This document shows, piece by piece, positions 11,370 through 24,169 of a stretch of DNA of 64,000 bases. This DNA comes from Lophius americanus. Its lineage: Eukaryota; Chordata; Actinopteri; Lophiiformes; Lophiidae. The stretch is taken from NCBI GenBank assembly GCA_037951165.1, contig JBBDHG010000112.1, forward strand, positions 3,275,001 through 3,339,000. The letters run 5' to 3'. Both the position numbers and the translations under genes were made by a program. The notes beneath the pieces were generated by a model that had not been told where the DNA came from, searched no databases, and saw nothing but the letters and a program-made list of their open reading frames with translations. Each line of letters starts with the position of its first letter. The first letter of the stretch is position 1.

Positions 11370-11625
11370 TGTTTCCTCTGTGTTTGCGGGGGTGTTCTCT
11401 GCGGGTACACCGGCCTCCTCCCACACTCCAAAAACACAGTATTTAAGTGAATTGATGACTATAAACTGCCCATAGGTGTGGAAGTGAGTTAATGCGAATG
11501 GTTCATGGTCGCCTTTAATGACTGTTTTTTTTTCAAGGGAGTACCCCGCCTCTAACACAATGTCTGGGATAGGCTCCAGCCCCCTGAGACCCTGAACAGA
11601 GTAAGCAGCAAAAATGACTGAAAAG
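11370..11625 (+). mobile_element. Non-LTR retrotransposon 3' end (common fish L2-type)
   Basis: The ordered motifs of a ubiquitous fish LINE 3' region are present: TTCTCTGCGGGTACACCGGC, CTCCTCCCACACTCCAAAAA, GTGAATTGATGACTATAAAC, then GTACCCCGCCTC, GGGATAGGCTCCAGCCCCCT, GAGACCCTGAACAGAGTAAG. The copy is 5'-truncated at about 11370, and its tail (AGCAAAAATGACTGA) has lost a clear simple repeat. Divergence from the usual form and small indels indicate an old insertion. Minus-strand open frames across it are chance. Confidence 0.7.
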
Positions 11626-12679
11626 AAAAGAATGTTGCACAAGCCAAAGTTAGTGAGCCATGCAACTTATACATGAAAACATACACAGCACAAGTAGATC
11701 TCCATGTTCAGAAACAGGGGATAGTGATGAGTCAACAGCTGGCTGCACTGAGAGTATGCACTTCTGTCAATATGAGGCGGGAGGAGATGTAATTTTGAAC
11801 ATTCACTGCGAACCAGATTTAATATTTTGTATTCAAATTATATTAAATGGGGCCGTGGGAGCAGAATTGCTTCAGAACAATAACGTTTGTGCGTGTAGAT
11901 AGATAGATAGATATCCATATTAGTGTGCCGGCATGTTAATGTCCAGTTTTTGTTTAATGCGTGGACTATATAAAATGTATGTGCATGTCAGTGAGGATCC
12001 AGCTTTTGAGTCAGACAGAGCGTTAATAATGGCACTTGGTGTGTGGTGGTGAGGGTGTGGGATCAAAGGCAGCAAGCCAGGTTCTCAGGACACCCTCTGC
12101 AGACCACTTGAGACGAACAGAAAGAAAAGCAAGAGGGATCACGGGAGGGAGGATGGAGAGAGGAAAGAAGGGCGAGACATTCCCAAAATAAAGGACAAAA
12201 ACCTTGGACCGCAAATCGGACAGACAGGCATTCTGATCCCACACAGGTAGCTGGGCCAGAGAGAAGCCAAATTGTCCATTGTGACACAAGAGCCATTCAG
12301 CAGGAACAGGATGCTGCATGCGCCATGGCCCAGACTCCTCGGCAATGTATCCTAGAATGTGTGTGTATGTTTCTATACATGTCCACATATTTCTGGCCCT
12401 GTGTTGACTTCTAGGAAAGATTGACGAGGGAGGACTTTGCTCCTCTGTCTGTCAAACATTGTACAGTGAATGAATGCTTCATGGACAAACTCAATTATCA
12501 AGCATGGACACTCGAAGAAGGTCTCTCATGCAACAATAGGACCCCTATTTTGACGTAGGGCCATGCCACTAATGGTGCATGTATGGCAAACATATCTCTT
12601 TATTGGTTTGAGACAGTGGCAGACATCATGCAGGCGCATGAGACCGAGAGAATGATGTCGAGAAACCCATGAGGAAGCA
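11626..12679. other. Non-genic sequence
   Basis: A GC-richer patch at 12010-12350 is open in all three minus-strand frames (up to 121 codons), which reflects scarcity of stop codons rather than coding. No repeat recognised apart from a short AGAT run. Confidence 0.4.
11896..11913. repeat. Short (TAGA)n
   Basis: About four and a half copies of TAGA. Confidence 0.8.
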
Positions 12680-13004
12680 TAACGGGAAAGGAAGTGGAGC
12701 ATTTTGTCCTTCTACATGATGCGTTGGAAGTTTGAAAAATTGACAAAAAAAAAGGATCTGAGCAACCTGACAAGGGCAAAGTTGTAATTGCTAGACCATT
12801 GGGCCAGAACACCTCCATAACTGCAGGTCTCGTTGGTTGCTCCCGTCCTGCAGTGGCTAGTACCTAACAGAAATGATCTCAAAAGAACAACCAGAGAAAT
12901 GGTGACAGGGCACCAAGGGCTCATTGATAAACTGTTTTGGTGGCAAAAATGGGAGTAACACAATACTGGGCTGGTTGTTTCAATGTTATGACTTATCAGA
13001 TCAA
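12680..13004 (+). pseudogene. Internally deleted Tc1/mariner-like element (family 1), second copy
   Basis: This is the same family as 4515-4990. The left part is the leader (GGAGCATTTTGTCC, GATGCGTTGGAAG, AAGGATCTGAGC). The beginning of the transposase follows: GACAAGGGCAAAG, then an ATTGCTAGACCATTGGGCCAG region and GTTGGTTGCTCCCGTCCTGC, encoding the helix-turn-helix with a GCSR-type motif. Stop codons interrupt the frame after it. At about 12920 the sequence jumps to the element's 3' end (AACTGTTTTGGTGGCAAAAA, ACACAATACTGGGC, TTTCAATGTTATGACTTATC). The catalytic DDE domain is absent. The start is approximate, and a matching left terminal repeat is not clear. Confidence 0.75.
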
Positions 13005-14767
13005 GGTCTTTGTAAGTTTCCAAATCAAACCCTCCTATTTCGTAACTTTACTTCTTGCTCCGGCACACTTACTTGTGCATTCACTGTTAGCACAAAAGAT
13101 TAAATCTTGATTGCAGATTCATCTTATTGTCCGTTGTGCCGTATAAATCGGTCCACTGTGATGACTTATACTCTATTACCCCTAAAGAGTAAGGTTAGTT
13201 TTTAGTCTTTCACCTAATCCTATGGATTATTGATGTCTGCATATCATATATCATATGTGAGAATCCAACTAGGCAGAACACTCACATATAACACATGTAC
13301 GTTCATGTCTCTTTCTTTTACATTTATTCGTATACATGTTCGTATACACACTTTGCAGTGTGGGCGCTCAGTGAGTGCTTTGACATGCACCATGTCTACA
13401 TGTTTTCATGTACAGTTAAAAGATTAAATGTTATACGTAGGGTTATATCCAGTGACTTCCTGAGGTCATGTTTAACCCTTCGCTGCAGTAAGCTATGTTC
13501 CTCATCTGTTTTCCTTGACTCCCTTATGGCACTGGCTGAATTATACATAAAACCTTCCTCACCTCCCCAGGCCATAGCTTCATAAAATAATTCTCCCCAC
13601 AAAACCTCTATATTACCAACACAGAACTTCCTGGTTCATATTTTAGAGTTCAGGTGTTGAAAGCAGCTTTCATACTGGCAAAAGAACAATGTATGTCTGC
13701 TAAAATCAGTGCAAGGAGAGGCTGATGAAGGGGGAGGCACTCATGTAGTTGTATGTTAATGTGTTCATCCCTCTAACAACAAGGATGAAAACACACACAT
13801 CCTTGCAGTGAACCCATATAAGGAGGCCGCTGGGTCGAGTCCTGCCCAACAATACCTTTAATGTCATAGCTCAGTGACTGCTCTTTGTGAGCGGGGCGGC
13901 ACACTGCGAGCGGCACAAAACCTCAATGGCAAAATGGATTAGAATATGAGAGAAAAGATGACTGGATCAAACCCAGTGGATTAGAAGAGATTAGTTTGAA
14001 GGAATTATGGGAAAATGACACACTAATTACTTTCTGTTGGGGAGGGGGTTGAGTTTGAGGTTTTAAGAGGAGGGGTGCTATTAATTAACTTTTTGTGCAT
14101 GAATACCTTCCGTTGTAATCTCTTTTCTTCTTTTCTCTCTTTTTATTTTTTAGCTGAAACAGTTTTAGTTTAAAATGATTTTGACAATGAAAAGAAATAA
14201 ATAAATCAGCCTATATTTTAATAATTGATTAAAATTATTTTAACATCCCCAAGATCTGGGGTCCCCAACTATACTGGAACTCAAAAGGCTTCCATCCGTA
14301 CAACAAATTATATTTGTCTTAATGGGGAAAAAAAGGCTAATCATTATTATTATGTTATCAAATGGATTGGAAAAGTTCCTAAGTACATATATTGAAGGCA
14401 GGCTATAAAAATGATTCTATTCAGTGATGCTTACAAGTAAAATGGTGCAACAGTTGTGTAAATGAACTCTCATCCAGAAAACCTGAGTTTAAATCTCCAA
14501 AATGTGTGATGTTTTGTGTAAATACTTTTACTTTTATCATTATTGGGAGGTGAGGAGTTGATTTACCCAATCGTTTGCAATTTAGCAAAGTAGAATTTAT
14601 TAGATTTAGATTTAGTAGAACAGAGTTCCCTGAAATACAGAATTTTTTTGTCACATCTTTTTAGTACTGAGCTAGAATCAAGGATTTATGTATATTAAAT
14701 CATACATTTTCCTGTTAGAGTCATGCTAACTTACGAAATACTAAAGAGCAAAAAGAGACAACTGTTG
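13005..14767. other. Non-genic sequence
   Basis: It includes a more complex, GC-richer patch at 13790-13930 that contains the CArg-type motif listed separately. The rest is AT-rich. No gene or dispersed repeat recognised. Confidence 0.45.
13814..13823. promoter_or_regulatory. Candidate SRF-binding CArG box
   Basis: CCATATAAGG fits the SRF consensus CC(A/T)6GG exactly. It lies in a GC-richer, repeat-free patch of about 140 bp. A 10-bp degenerate motif is expected by chance a few times in 64 kb, so function is speculative. Confidence 0.25.
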
Positions 14768-14816
14768 TTGTGAATTTGCTCTATAGAAATAAATATTGAT
14801 TGATTGATTGATTGAA
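14768..14816 (+). mobile_element. Retrotransposon-type tail with (TTGA)n
   Basis: GTGAATTTGCTCTATAGAAA followed by TAAATA and four to five TTGA units is a frequent fish SINE/LINE 3' tail. No body is recognisable upstream, so only the tail remains. Confidence 0.5.
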
Positions 14817-15354
14817 AAAACAAAAACACAACAATATATCTTCTATAATAAAGTTTGACTAATGTTGGAAGTTAAAATTACACATGATATGTACTGATGC
14901 ATTTCTAGCCCCTTACTGTGGAGTCAATCCATATTGTTCATTTACAATTCAAAAGGCTCTTAAAACCAAGTCAAAGCTTTAAATGTGCCTCTTAAACTAA
15001 TTCCTCATCTGTATCTTCTGCAGATCTCCAGTTTGTGCTCTTGTATTTGTGTGGAATCCAAACTTAAGTTAAACACTCAAAGATAAACAACAGTGAGCCA
15101 CTCAGAAAAACCACTTCCACTGCTGTTGACTGGATGCTCATCTTTTGCTGTTAATTATTTTACCAAACCGGAGTCGAGGGGCTCAGAGAATGTCTTGTCT
15201 GGAGTTTGCTGTGCTCTCCAGGTTTCCAATTAGCCTAAAAGACCTCAGGAAGGGTAGCAGAGACAAAGGAGGGGAAAAGTGAGTGGGAGGCTAAAAGAAA
15301 AACAAAACACAACAATCAAGAAGACCTCCTGGCGTCCTTATCGGGAAAGGACAT
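14817..15354. other. Non-genic sequence
   Basis: Nothing recognised. Confidence 0.5.
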
Positions 15355-15407
15355 ACACACACACACACACAGACACACAGACACACACACACACACACAC
15401 ACACACC
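15355..15407. repeat. (AC)n microsatellite
   Basis: About 52 bp of AC with three AG interruptions. Confidence 0.95.
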
Positions 15408-15524
15408 TCCTCCCATCCCTCACAGTCTCTGTGGTGTTTTCGGAGCTCAGGCGGTCACTGTGGAAACCGGGAGCTTCTTTCGTTAATTTCATTCGTTCGC
15501 TTCCCTTTCTCCCTCCTTTATTGC

Positions 15525-15560
15525 GCACACACATAAACACACAAACACACACACACTCAC
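15525..15560. repeat. Imperfect (AC)n microsatellite
   Basis: CA-rich tract with ATAA and AA interruptions. Confidence 0.85.
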
Positions 15561-16022
15561 GTCCCCCGGGCCCCTCCTCCGTCACCCCTCGATTCACCCC
15601 CTCCCTTCTTCTCGGGCTAAAACAAAGTAAAGGGCTGAAAAGGCTCTGAGGTAGGTAAATGTATTCAGTGACACCGGCCGGATGATTCCCTTCTGCGCCA
15701 ACCCTGTAACATTTGTTTCAGGTCTTGTCTGAGGGCAGGCTGAGTGTGTTGGGCCCTTTGTCCCACATGCCCTCTGCACTGCCCTCTTGTTAATGGTGGT
15801 CTTGTCCCGGGCTGCTGAACCAGAAACCTCCAGCCCCACAGGACAGGAAGACATGGGGACACGGGATGTGGTGGAAACATGGAATGGGTGTTTTTGGGGT
15901 CTAAGAGCTGCCTCGTTGGAAAGCCCACCTCCTCCCCCAGCTCTGCTCTCCAAAATTTTCTACAAAGGATTAAATACACATATGCTTATGTTACATTTAC
16001 AATCTGTTCATCCAACAACCAT
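15561..16022. other. GC-rich block open in several frames
   Basis: Overlapping open frames of 104 and 119 codons on the minus strand and 111 codons on the plus strand cover this block. None has a recognisable domain, and simultaneous openness in several frames follows from its low stop-codon density. The block is repeat-free and may be a conserved regulatory element, or less likely an exon. Confidence 0.25.
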
Positions 16023-16041
16023 CTCCTCTCCTCTCCTCTCT
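16023..16041. repeat. Short (TCTCC)n tract
   Basis: Three to four copies of a CTCTC-type pentamer. Confidence 0.7.
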
Positions 16042-17096
16042 GAGGGTCCTCAGCATGAGAGTCTCTATACTCTTTCTTTACCCCTCTTCTTGCATCTGGC
16101 CAGAGAACCGTACCACACTTGACCCCACTAATCTGCTGGACACCACACGATCTGGGGCATCTGTTGTTTTGAGGGTAAAGCAAAAATAGTGGTGAATTTC
16201 ATAGAAACTAACCAAGCAAAAAAGTTGTTTGATTTTGAAATTAAGTGTTTTGTAACATCATTTGCCTGAAACATTTTATTGCTGTCACATAGTAGTAAAA
16301 AATGCTTTTTTTCTTTATCTTTGTTGAGAACAAGCACTTTTTATCTCCATACGAGTGGCTCCTGGCTTCCGTATGGAGGCCGCCATGCGGGCACAGACAG
16401 TGAGGGATTTCACATTCTCAGCTATCACTGTGTTTGACAAATGAAGAATTATACTTATTTTTTAGAGCAAGAACAAGAGATGTCTCAAGTCCTGCTGAAA
16501 CCACTTATTTATGCAGTTTTTTATTTTTTGGGATTTAGTTTCTGGGAAGAAAAAAATACATTTTCACATGAACCTGGTTGGAATTGGACAATGTTTGTGG
16601 TTCAATGAATAAAAATATAATTTTGTATATTATATATATGAAAAATATGTATTTCATGTTTACTCAGGTTTTCTTCTTTCTGTGTTAAGTTTTGATTGAT
16701 GATCTGGCTCAATTTGGCAAGAATACCCAGTAGAATAGAAGATAACCAAGTGGGGGTTAAACACATTCCCACTCAACTGTACTATATTGTGTTTTTGTAC
16801 GCTACCCAATTCCACACCTCCTGCTTGTTGTGGAGAACTTGATCTTACTATAACGATGGTTTTTACACAAATTGAGTATCAAATGTGTTGCTCATTCTAT
16901 TTGCTAATAAATAACACGGTAGGTTTTTGAAACTTTAGTTAAACTTCTTGTTTGAAAATGTCTCTTGAATTCCTTCTTGCATTAAAACATCTGTTGGCTA
17001 TACAGCCACGAATCCCAGGATTTCAACCAGAGTTTTGTGTCTTTCTGTTTAAGTGGGCGCCTGTGTGTATTCATAAGACCAAATATTTAAATCCAT

Positions 17097-17149
17097 CCCT
17101 CTCTTTCTCTCTCTCTCTCCCTCTCTCCCTCTTCCTTTCCCTCTCTTTC
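17097..17149. repeat. CT-rich polypyrimidine tract
   Basis: About 53 bp with almost only C and T on the plus strand, mostly CTCT and CCCT units. Mirror-symmetric parts could form triplex DNA. Confidence 0.85.
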
Positions 17150-17740
17150 AATGTTCTGCAACAAAATCAGCTCTTGTATTGGGGGCCGCCACTACAAACC
17201 GTGTGTGAGGGGATTAGTGATTCTTTGGCCGCTCCTTCAAACATGCAACCAGCAAGTCCGCCTCGATTATGACCATTAGATACCCTGAAAATGAGACTGA
17301 GATAAAAGGGGGGAATACCAAGGGCTTTTCCCAGGAACGAATTTGACCACACGTCGAGCAAAAATGAATCTATAATCCAAAACTCTTCAAAAGCAAGCGT
17401 GGAAGCTGTCCTAGAGTGTTTTCCTAGCTTGCTTAGAGATGCTTTGTGTTCCTATTGCCTTTATTGAGCTGGGGAGTGCCATAATAATGATTGGAGACTT
17501 TAAAGGATAGATTAAAGTGAGCACAAGGGCAGCTTAGTCTGCAAAGTCATTTTAGAGCAGTCAAGCGGGGTTTTTAATGTGAACATTTTTCAGGACCACA
17601 CTGAAGAACACATAGGGCTCCATTCATCTGAGAACAGCGTTTCCCACAGATCAAGCTGGTACTTTAAACAAGAAATCATGAAATAACCATGAAATGTACA
17701 TGCACATGCATACACAAGCTCATCTAAAGATTACTACCAC

Positions 17741-17764
17741 TCACACACACTCACACACACATAC
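17741..17764. repeat. Short (CA)n tract
   Basis: Two CA blocks split by a CT. Confidence 0.8.
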
Positions 17765-20638
17765 ATCCTCTTATTAACAAGGGAGCAGCTCATCTGTGGG
17801 CTGCGTGTTCAATGTGACTGCAGGCGGTGCAAGGTGATCCTCTATTATCCAGGCTACCGCTACTCGGCAGGTGAAGGTGCTGTGGGGCAGAGGGGCTTAA
17901 TGTATCTGCGATCTGGTCATCAGCAGAGGGGGCGCATGGCGAAAGAAGCAAACTGAGAGACTGAGAGGCGGAGAGGTGTGGTCATCCACTTGCACAAAAA
18001 AAACCCTGTGCATCTCTGTGATGTGCTGTGTGTTCTGACACATTTATATCATTAACTTTTATTAAACCTGTGCTACAGTAGCTCTTCTGTGGGATTGGAG
18101 CCCTCTTGCATCAGTGAGTCTTAGATGCAATAGACCCTGTCCCTGGTTCACCGGTTGCCGCTCCAAAGAACACTTTAACCACTGCCAACAGGGAACACTC
18201 AAGAAGAGAGATATTCTGACTCTGTTGTCAAGACATCAGTTTGGCCCATGCCAAAGTTTGATCAGATCCTTACGTCTGCCTGTTTTCCCTGCTGCCAGCA
18301 CATCAACTTTGAGGATGAAATGTTGACCTGCTGTGGGATGAATCCCGCCCACTGACAGATGTCATTGTGATGAGATAATCAATGTTATTTTGACTTAACC
18401 TATCAGTGGTTTTAATGATATGGCAGACTGCATAGCACAAACTCGAGCTACCTTTCAAGAGAGCAGTGACTGTATATTGATTTAGCAGTATGAAAATTAA
18501 TTTTGTTTCTTGCATAAGGAAACTAAATCTTTTTAGAGCTAAACTCTAAAGTTTTGATTTACTTGCTTCAACCCCGTTGTTTGATCACAAACTTTGGGCA
18601 AAGACTGAAAAGAATTTAACTGGGTACCAATATGAGCTTTCCCTGAATCATGGAGAAAGGAGCCAGGTGAGGTAATTTGGGAACCGAGAATGAATGTCTC
18701 GTCTCCCTTGCCTCTGATTGCTTCACCTGATACATTAGCAATACCACGGAGACAAAGGGCTATTTCTCAAACTGACATTCTACTGGACTGAAAAGCATAT
18801 TTCACAATTTTTTTTTAAATAATCTTGACATAAACCATAAAACTCGAACAGCCTCGAACACTCACACACAAATCAAGTCCACATATCACCTTTTTATTTT
18901 ACTGTCGCGTCTATCACACCCACCCGTGGCCAAAGATTCCCCTCGAATATCCCCTAACTCCCAACTGGTGCAGATAACAAAGCCCTGTGGTCTGCCAACA
19001 AAGCCCCAAGAGATCCTGAAATATCCCACCACTGTGTCCCTTTTCCCTTCAGGCAGAGTAACTCCCTTTTTCCTGCCAGAATTCCTTGTCTGTTCATCTC
19101 AGGCCAGACAATATGCGTTATAGAGAATGTGAAACTCCATGCAGATGGGCCCTCGGGGACATGTGCTCATCACATGGGCTTAGGATAAAGGGAGACCCGC
19201 TGGGAATAGGGAGGTAACTCAGGCATGGAAAGGAGAGAAGGGACAAGTCATCCAGGCAGTCAGGATTCAGGAAAATCAGACCTGGTGAAGCTCCTTCTGC
19301 ACGTGGCTCTAACACCTCCAGGCTCAGGTGTGTTTTCTCTCTCTGTTTACTCAGTGTGTCAACGCCGCATTCACTGGAATCCGGGGTCAATTCACTGCCA
19401 AGTCAGTCAACTCTGGGAGTGGGTCTCGGTCATTAAAAGTAAAAAGTAAATATTCAGAAAAAATGTGTGTCTGGTTAAGTCATTACGTTTGCTGACAGTT
19501 CTTGTAATTGTGTACAAATAACTGTAGAAATAGATTGAAATGAAGCTGGAGCAACAATTAAGCAACCAGAAGACATGAACATATACACTTCTTTTCTTCA
19601 GGAATATACATGGAAATTTCAAAATAAAGCTCACTGCTTTTACATTTGTCATATTTTATTAAAGGACGACACTGACTACATCGAATGTTTTAGAACTTGA
19701 GCCAAGTTGTTCGTCAGTGACTCACTGTCATTAAAAAAAAAATCAAGGCAGGCCGAGTCAGAAGTATCAGAATAATTCCTCCTGCTCCATAATGGCATGT
19801 CTTAAATCTCGTCTGTCTGCAGAACAGAGAGAACACACCAACTGGACTTAATTTTTATGAAAACATATTTAATCCATCTCTGCGTCTAAACTAAATGATA
19901 ATTTGATACCTGCAAGGGGTTGCCGGGGTTAACACTGTTGCTTCACAAAATGAGTCTGCATCCAAATCCAAATTAGGACCTGCAGCCTTTCTGTGTTGTA
20001 TAGTTTGGGAATTTGTGACTCTAAATTGCATTTTGATATAAATGCCTCCAACCTTCCTTTTCCCCTGCAAAGAATAAAAAGTTACAGGGAATAGATGGAT
20101 CATTCCAACTCACTGAGCTCTTTTCAGTTCCTGCAGGACCTTTTTTACATTATTTCTCTTTCTGGATGTCATTCTTTGCAGTGTCTGCTGGATCTGATGC
20201 TTCTCTCCTGTCCTTTCTGGGAGAGCAATGATTGTTCTTGTCTGTACAACATCCTGCACAAACGAGAAAAGGGTGCCAAACGATGGATGCTTGATCATCA
20301 GTCAACCACAAGAACACCCTATGCATTTGGTGACTTATCTCAGGCTGAATGTAAATACTTTGGAGGGAACCAATGAAACTGATGTTATTTGAGAATGGCT
20401 AGGCCTAATAATGTGTCTTGAACAGGGTTTTGAAATATACACTTTGGATTTATTTATTTCCATGGTGCTTCATTTTCAGTTATTAATTAATGCAAATATA
20501 TCCTTAACTCCATCTTTTCATTAAATTGATAATTGTGTTCTATGGGAAGGGACTGTTTTTTTTGTAGTTCATGGTGTCAAAAGTGATCCTGGCGCTGGGT
20601 TGTGAAGAGTGGACCAGTAACTGATGTTCCTGTTTTCA

Positions 20639-20652
20639 CCACTAGAGGGTAG
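20639..20652 (+). promoter_or_regulatory. Candidate CTCF site
   Basis: CCACTAGAGGGTAG matches 13 of 14 positions of the CTCF core consensus CCASYAGRKGGCRS; the only mismatch is T for C at position 12. It sits in AT-rich unique sequence. CTCF sites of this form organise chromatin loops in vertebrates. Sequence alone cannot show occupancy, and CACTAGAGGG is also frequent in some repeats. Confidence 0.35.
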
Positions 20653-23329
20653 TGTCTACTCTGAATGCTTAAGAGAATCAGGAGAGCAAGGAGCAAAACA
20701 TAGTTTTATCTTAAATAAAGCAGTGTGCAGTGAATAGTGTTGGTTAATGAATGTAAAACATGTAAATAATCTTTAATCACAATAGTTGATGCAAACATCA
20801 GATCAGCACAATTGCTTAAATTACTCTACGTAGTGAGTCATGTCAGCTCAAACAGAAGCATTTGAAGGGACTTCCACCAGTCTCTTGTATTCAATCTCAA
20901 ATAGACTTTCTTTTTCACCTCTGCTAAGCAGATTTGGAGGAGGTTCTATGCTCCCACATGTTTGTGTCGCTCCATTTATTAATTTTTTCTACAGATTATT
21001 CTGAAAGTTTACATATTTTGATGGAATTTTGTGTGAGGTTGGATTATTGTTGAACGAGGAGTTCAATAAATTTAAGGTTGCATATTATGGATCTTTATTA
21101 TACACAACCATGCGTGATAAGTCCTTCAACCGGTGTGATTGGATTCAGAATCATAATTTGGAAGGGGTGGATGAAATCATATATTTGAATGGGGTCGATA
21201 TGTGTATTGGGTCACAGAATGGTACAAAGAAACATAGAAACATTGCGCTGACATAAATATGTAAGTTAGATGATACATCTCAGAACCAGTCAAACGGATT
21301 GTATGTATGTACAGAAATGTAAGAAGATTTATCTAGGTCTAAAATGCATCTGGATCCACAATTATGGAAACTCCTATTATTTTATTGCAAACTCATAAAC
21401 TACTGGCGATAAACTAATTATTCCAGGTGCTATGAGTAGGTTCAGTTTCAAAGAATTAAATGGGACTGCTTAATTTGGCAGAAACAAGTTAAGTGATGTC
21501 ATCATGGTGAGATCACCATAAGGTGTGAAATGCCCTGGGTACAATGATATAACGCGCACTGAGGTAAGCCATCTGATTTCTCGGGGTAGACTTTTTAGGC
21601 TCTTGCTGTATTGCGACAGATGACGAATAGATATTAAAACAACTCATCGTCTGTTTGTTCTAGGACATTAGTCAATCTCTTCTATTTTTATTGGCAAAAA
21701 CCTGTTTGAAATCCCTTTTGGCTTTTTACTAATACCTTTGCTGACACGCCTGTTTGAGCATATGTGTAGCTCCTTTTTTACTTAGATATATTTACCCTCA
21801 AACTATCATTAGCTATGCATTTGGTTTACTTGTATAGCTAATGAGTGCACCATGAGGACATTCTGCTGTCAATTCGCCGCTGTGGACCATCATCAAAGTG
21901 TGTTTCTCCCCTTGAGGGCAGCAGCCACTCTTAGCTACACCTGTAAGAAGTCAGGAGGCCTGTGTTTGCTCCAGGGATTACATTACCCCACCAGAGGCCA
22001 GCTGGATTGACACACTGCCTCACCTCACAAGGTAAAGCCTCCTCTGCTGATGGCTGTACTGGTCGGGTCAGGACGGGTGCAGGGACTTCATGGTGTGCCC
22101 CTCTTTCTGTGGTGTTCCTCTTCGTGGGAGTGTGTTTACTCAGATGAGACGAGTAAACAGAACTGGGGTGAAGCCATGTGGCTGCTCCATTCTCATGTAA
22201 CCCCGGTCCAGTGGATTAGGCTAATGCTGGCCAATGAGGGGTATACTACAGTGCATCCCTCCCTGACAGGAGGTGATGGATTAGGTCTTTGTCAAAACCC
22301 ATGTTGGCTTGAGGGACACAGCAATGACAGAAGGAGGGAGGCAGAGGTGAGACAGGGCTTCGGGGCAGCCCAATCCCAGGATCAGCAACATGTTGACAAG
22401 GGATTATCCCATTCGGTGTGTTCGTTCAGGAGATGAAATCTCATCGATGGCGAGATAGATCGATATCAAGTGTCCAAACAGTTAATGATAATGTCATGTG
22501 TCTAGAGATCTTAAACAGGTGATATGTAAAAAGAAGTGACACCTGGTGATCTCAATGCACAGATTATCGTTGTTATTGGTTTGATATAATACAAGTTATG
22601 CTCTAATATGTGCGCATACAGTATCTGTGCCGTCTGCTCTGAAGAAACTGCAATTTCAGCTCCTGTAGGAATAATCTTCAACATTTTGTTTTCATCGGCA
22701 AAGGTATGAGAACTGCTGATTTAACCGGAACCATACATCCCCGCACATTAACAGGGATTAGGTTACAGTAAATCCCCATGAGATAGCCGTGGCATGATAT
22801 CTCAGACACATTTGCCCCCTTCATCAAAATGTGAAAACCAGATTGTCTTTTTATGGGCTCCCTTTGAAATCCAGCACACTTGACCCTCCTTCAGCTGTGA
22901 TTTAACTGCATGTTCTGGTTTATTTCTGGAAAACTTCTACGCTCCTCGGCTTGCTTAAGACGTCTGCCCAAGTGTGCCATTTGTTTACTTTGCCATTTGG
23001 GACACACAGTAAATTTAGGTGATAAAGCATTTGTATGAAGTCTTGTGCAACCAAATCGAACAGTCGCTGGTCTGTTTGTGTAGAGATTTTAGGAGAATCA
23101 ATTAACACCACTCAACCACTGGTTCTGTCTCAACATCTGGGCTAATGTAAAGAATGAGTTTTATTCGGTGATCCCACAGTAATTTACATTTGAAAAAAAA
23201 AAAAATCTTCTGAGAACGGTTGATTTTTTTCCCATGTAACTCCACAATTTACCACAAATATGTTGCCCAGAAGGTGGATTTCTACTGAGGTTATTCTATA
23301 TATTGAAATGATTGAAGGCAGGGTGCGGG
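20653..23329. other. Non-genic sequence, possible decayed repeat at 20920-21060
   Basis: The segment around 20980-21050 (TGATGGAATTTTGTGTGAGG) weakly resembles a common fish dispersed repeat, but too little is left to classify. CCCCTTGAGGGCAG (21908-21921) is a 12 of 14 CTCF-like match. The rest shows nothing recognisable. Confidence 0.35.
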
Positions 23330-23790
23330 AGGGAAAAAAAGGGAGAGAGTGAGTCATGATTGTGAGAGATGGTGACCGACATGTGACAAGGAGGCTCTAA
23401 TCTGTCTCTTGACGATCTTGTCACCTCACCACGCTCCATGTGTCAGGACCGGGCACTCTCATGGTGTCAGGCGTGGGTGGCGTCTTGAAAAGCGCTTGAA
23501 TGTGTGTGTCACGTCCGTCTGGGCTGAAACCGTCCCTGAACACGCACCTACTTAATGACACTGACTCGATGCCATTAGGCCCGCCACCAAACCCAGTCCC
23601 TGGCAAATGCAACTTTTATCTCTTTGCTCCTCCTCCTCCTTCTCTCCACCTCCTGTTGCTTCTTCTCTCTGAATCTATCACTCATTAGTTGAGAAAATCC
23701 ACAGCCATTAAATAAAATTACAGGGCTGAATGATTGTGGTCAATGTAATTATCACCAGGGGAAACTGAACTTAGGACTGGGGCCAGCTCT
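23330..23790. other. Complex block, candidate conserved non-coding element
   Basis: Mostly repeat-free apart from a pyrimidine-rich TCC tract near 23627-23672. It has GC-rich and homeodomain-like parts (CATTAAATAAAATTAC, AATGATTGTGG, GTAATTATC). No exon structure is visible. Confidence 0.25.
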
Positions 23791-24169
23791 TGGACTGGTT
23801 CATCCCACATTGTACCCAGTGTTGTAAATAATATTAACCTCAGCAAATGTCAGTGAGGACAGTGCCAGCCAGTCCTACACAGGCGTCACTTGTAGACCCC
23901 ACTCTGTAATAGCCTGCTAGCTGGGGCTGCTGTGCAATTTCTGACTGGGCCCAGTGACAGTGGTGGCACTGACAGACAGAGGGACTGGAGATTTAAGGTT
24001 CGGTTACAGAGTTCTTCCAAGCTTCTGGCTCCCTTTCTGCTTCATTGGTGAACACTTTTTTTCTGGCTTCAATTATTTTCTGTGATTCTGCAGGGATAAA
24101 CTGGGGCTGTCTCGGCCGCTGGAAGAAGGGCACAGTCTGGCATGAATTAGAGCCAACTTTTGTACTAAG
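23791..24169. other. Non-genic sequence
   Basis: Nothing recognised. Confidence 0.5.

Larger units (their letters stand above)
16042..20638. other. Long non-genic stretch
   Basis: No exon, RNA gene or dispersed element recognised. It contains a CT-rich tract (17097-17149), a CA tract (17741-17764) and a GC-richer patch at 17800-17960 with CAGCAGAGGGGGCGC, which resembles but does not fit the CTCF core because of one extra base. Confidence 0.4.

Noticed and set aside
12023..12388. 121-codon minus-strand open frame
   Set aside because: All three minus-strand frames are open here, so stop scarcity rather than coding is the likely cause.
13826..13845. B-box-like GGGTCGAGTCC as another SINE or tRNA
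   Set aside because: No A-box at the proper distance and no SINE core or tail downstream.
17920..17934. CTCF-like CAGCAGAGGGGGCGC
   Set aside because: An extra base disrupts the spacing of the core; matches the consensus poorly when aligned without gaps.
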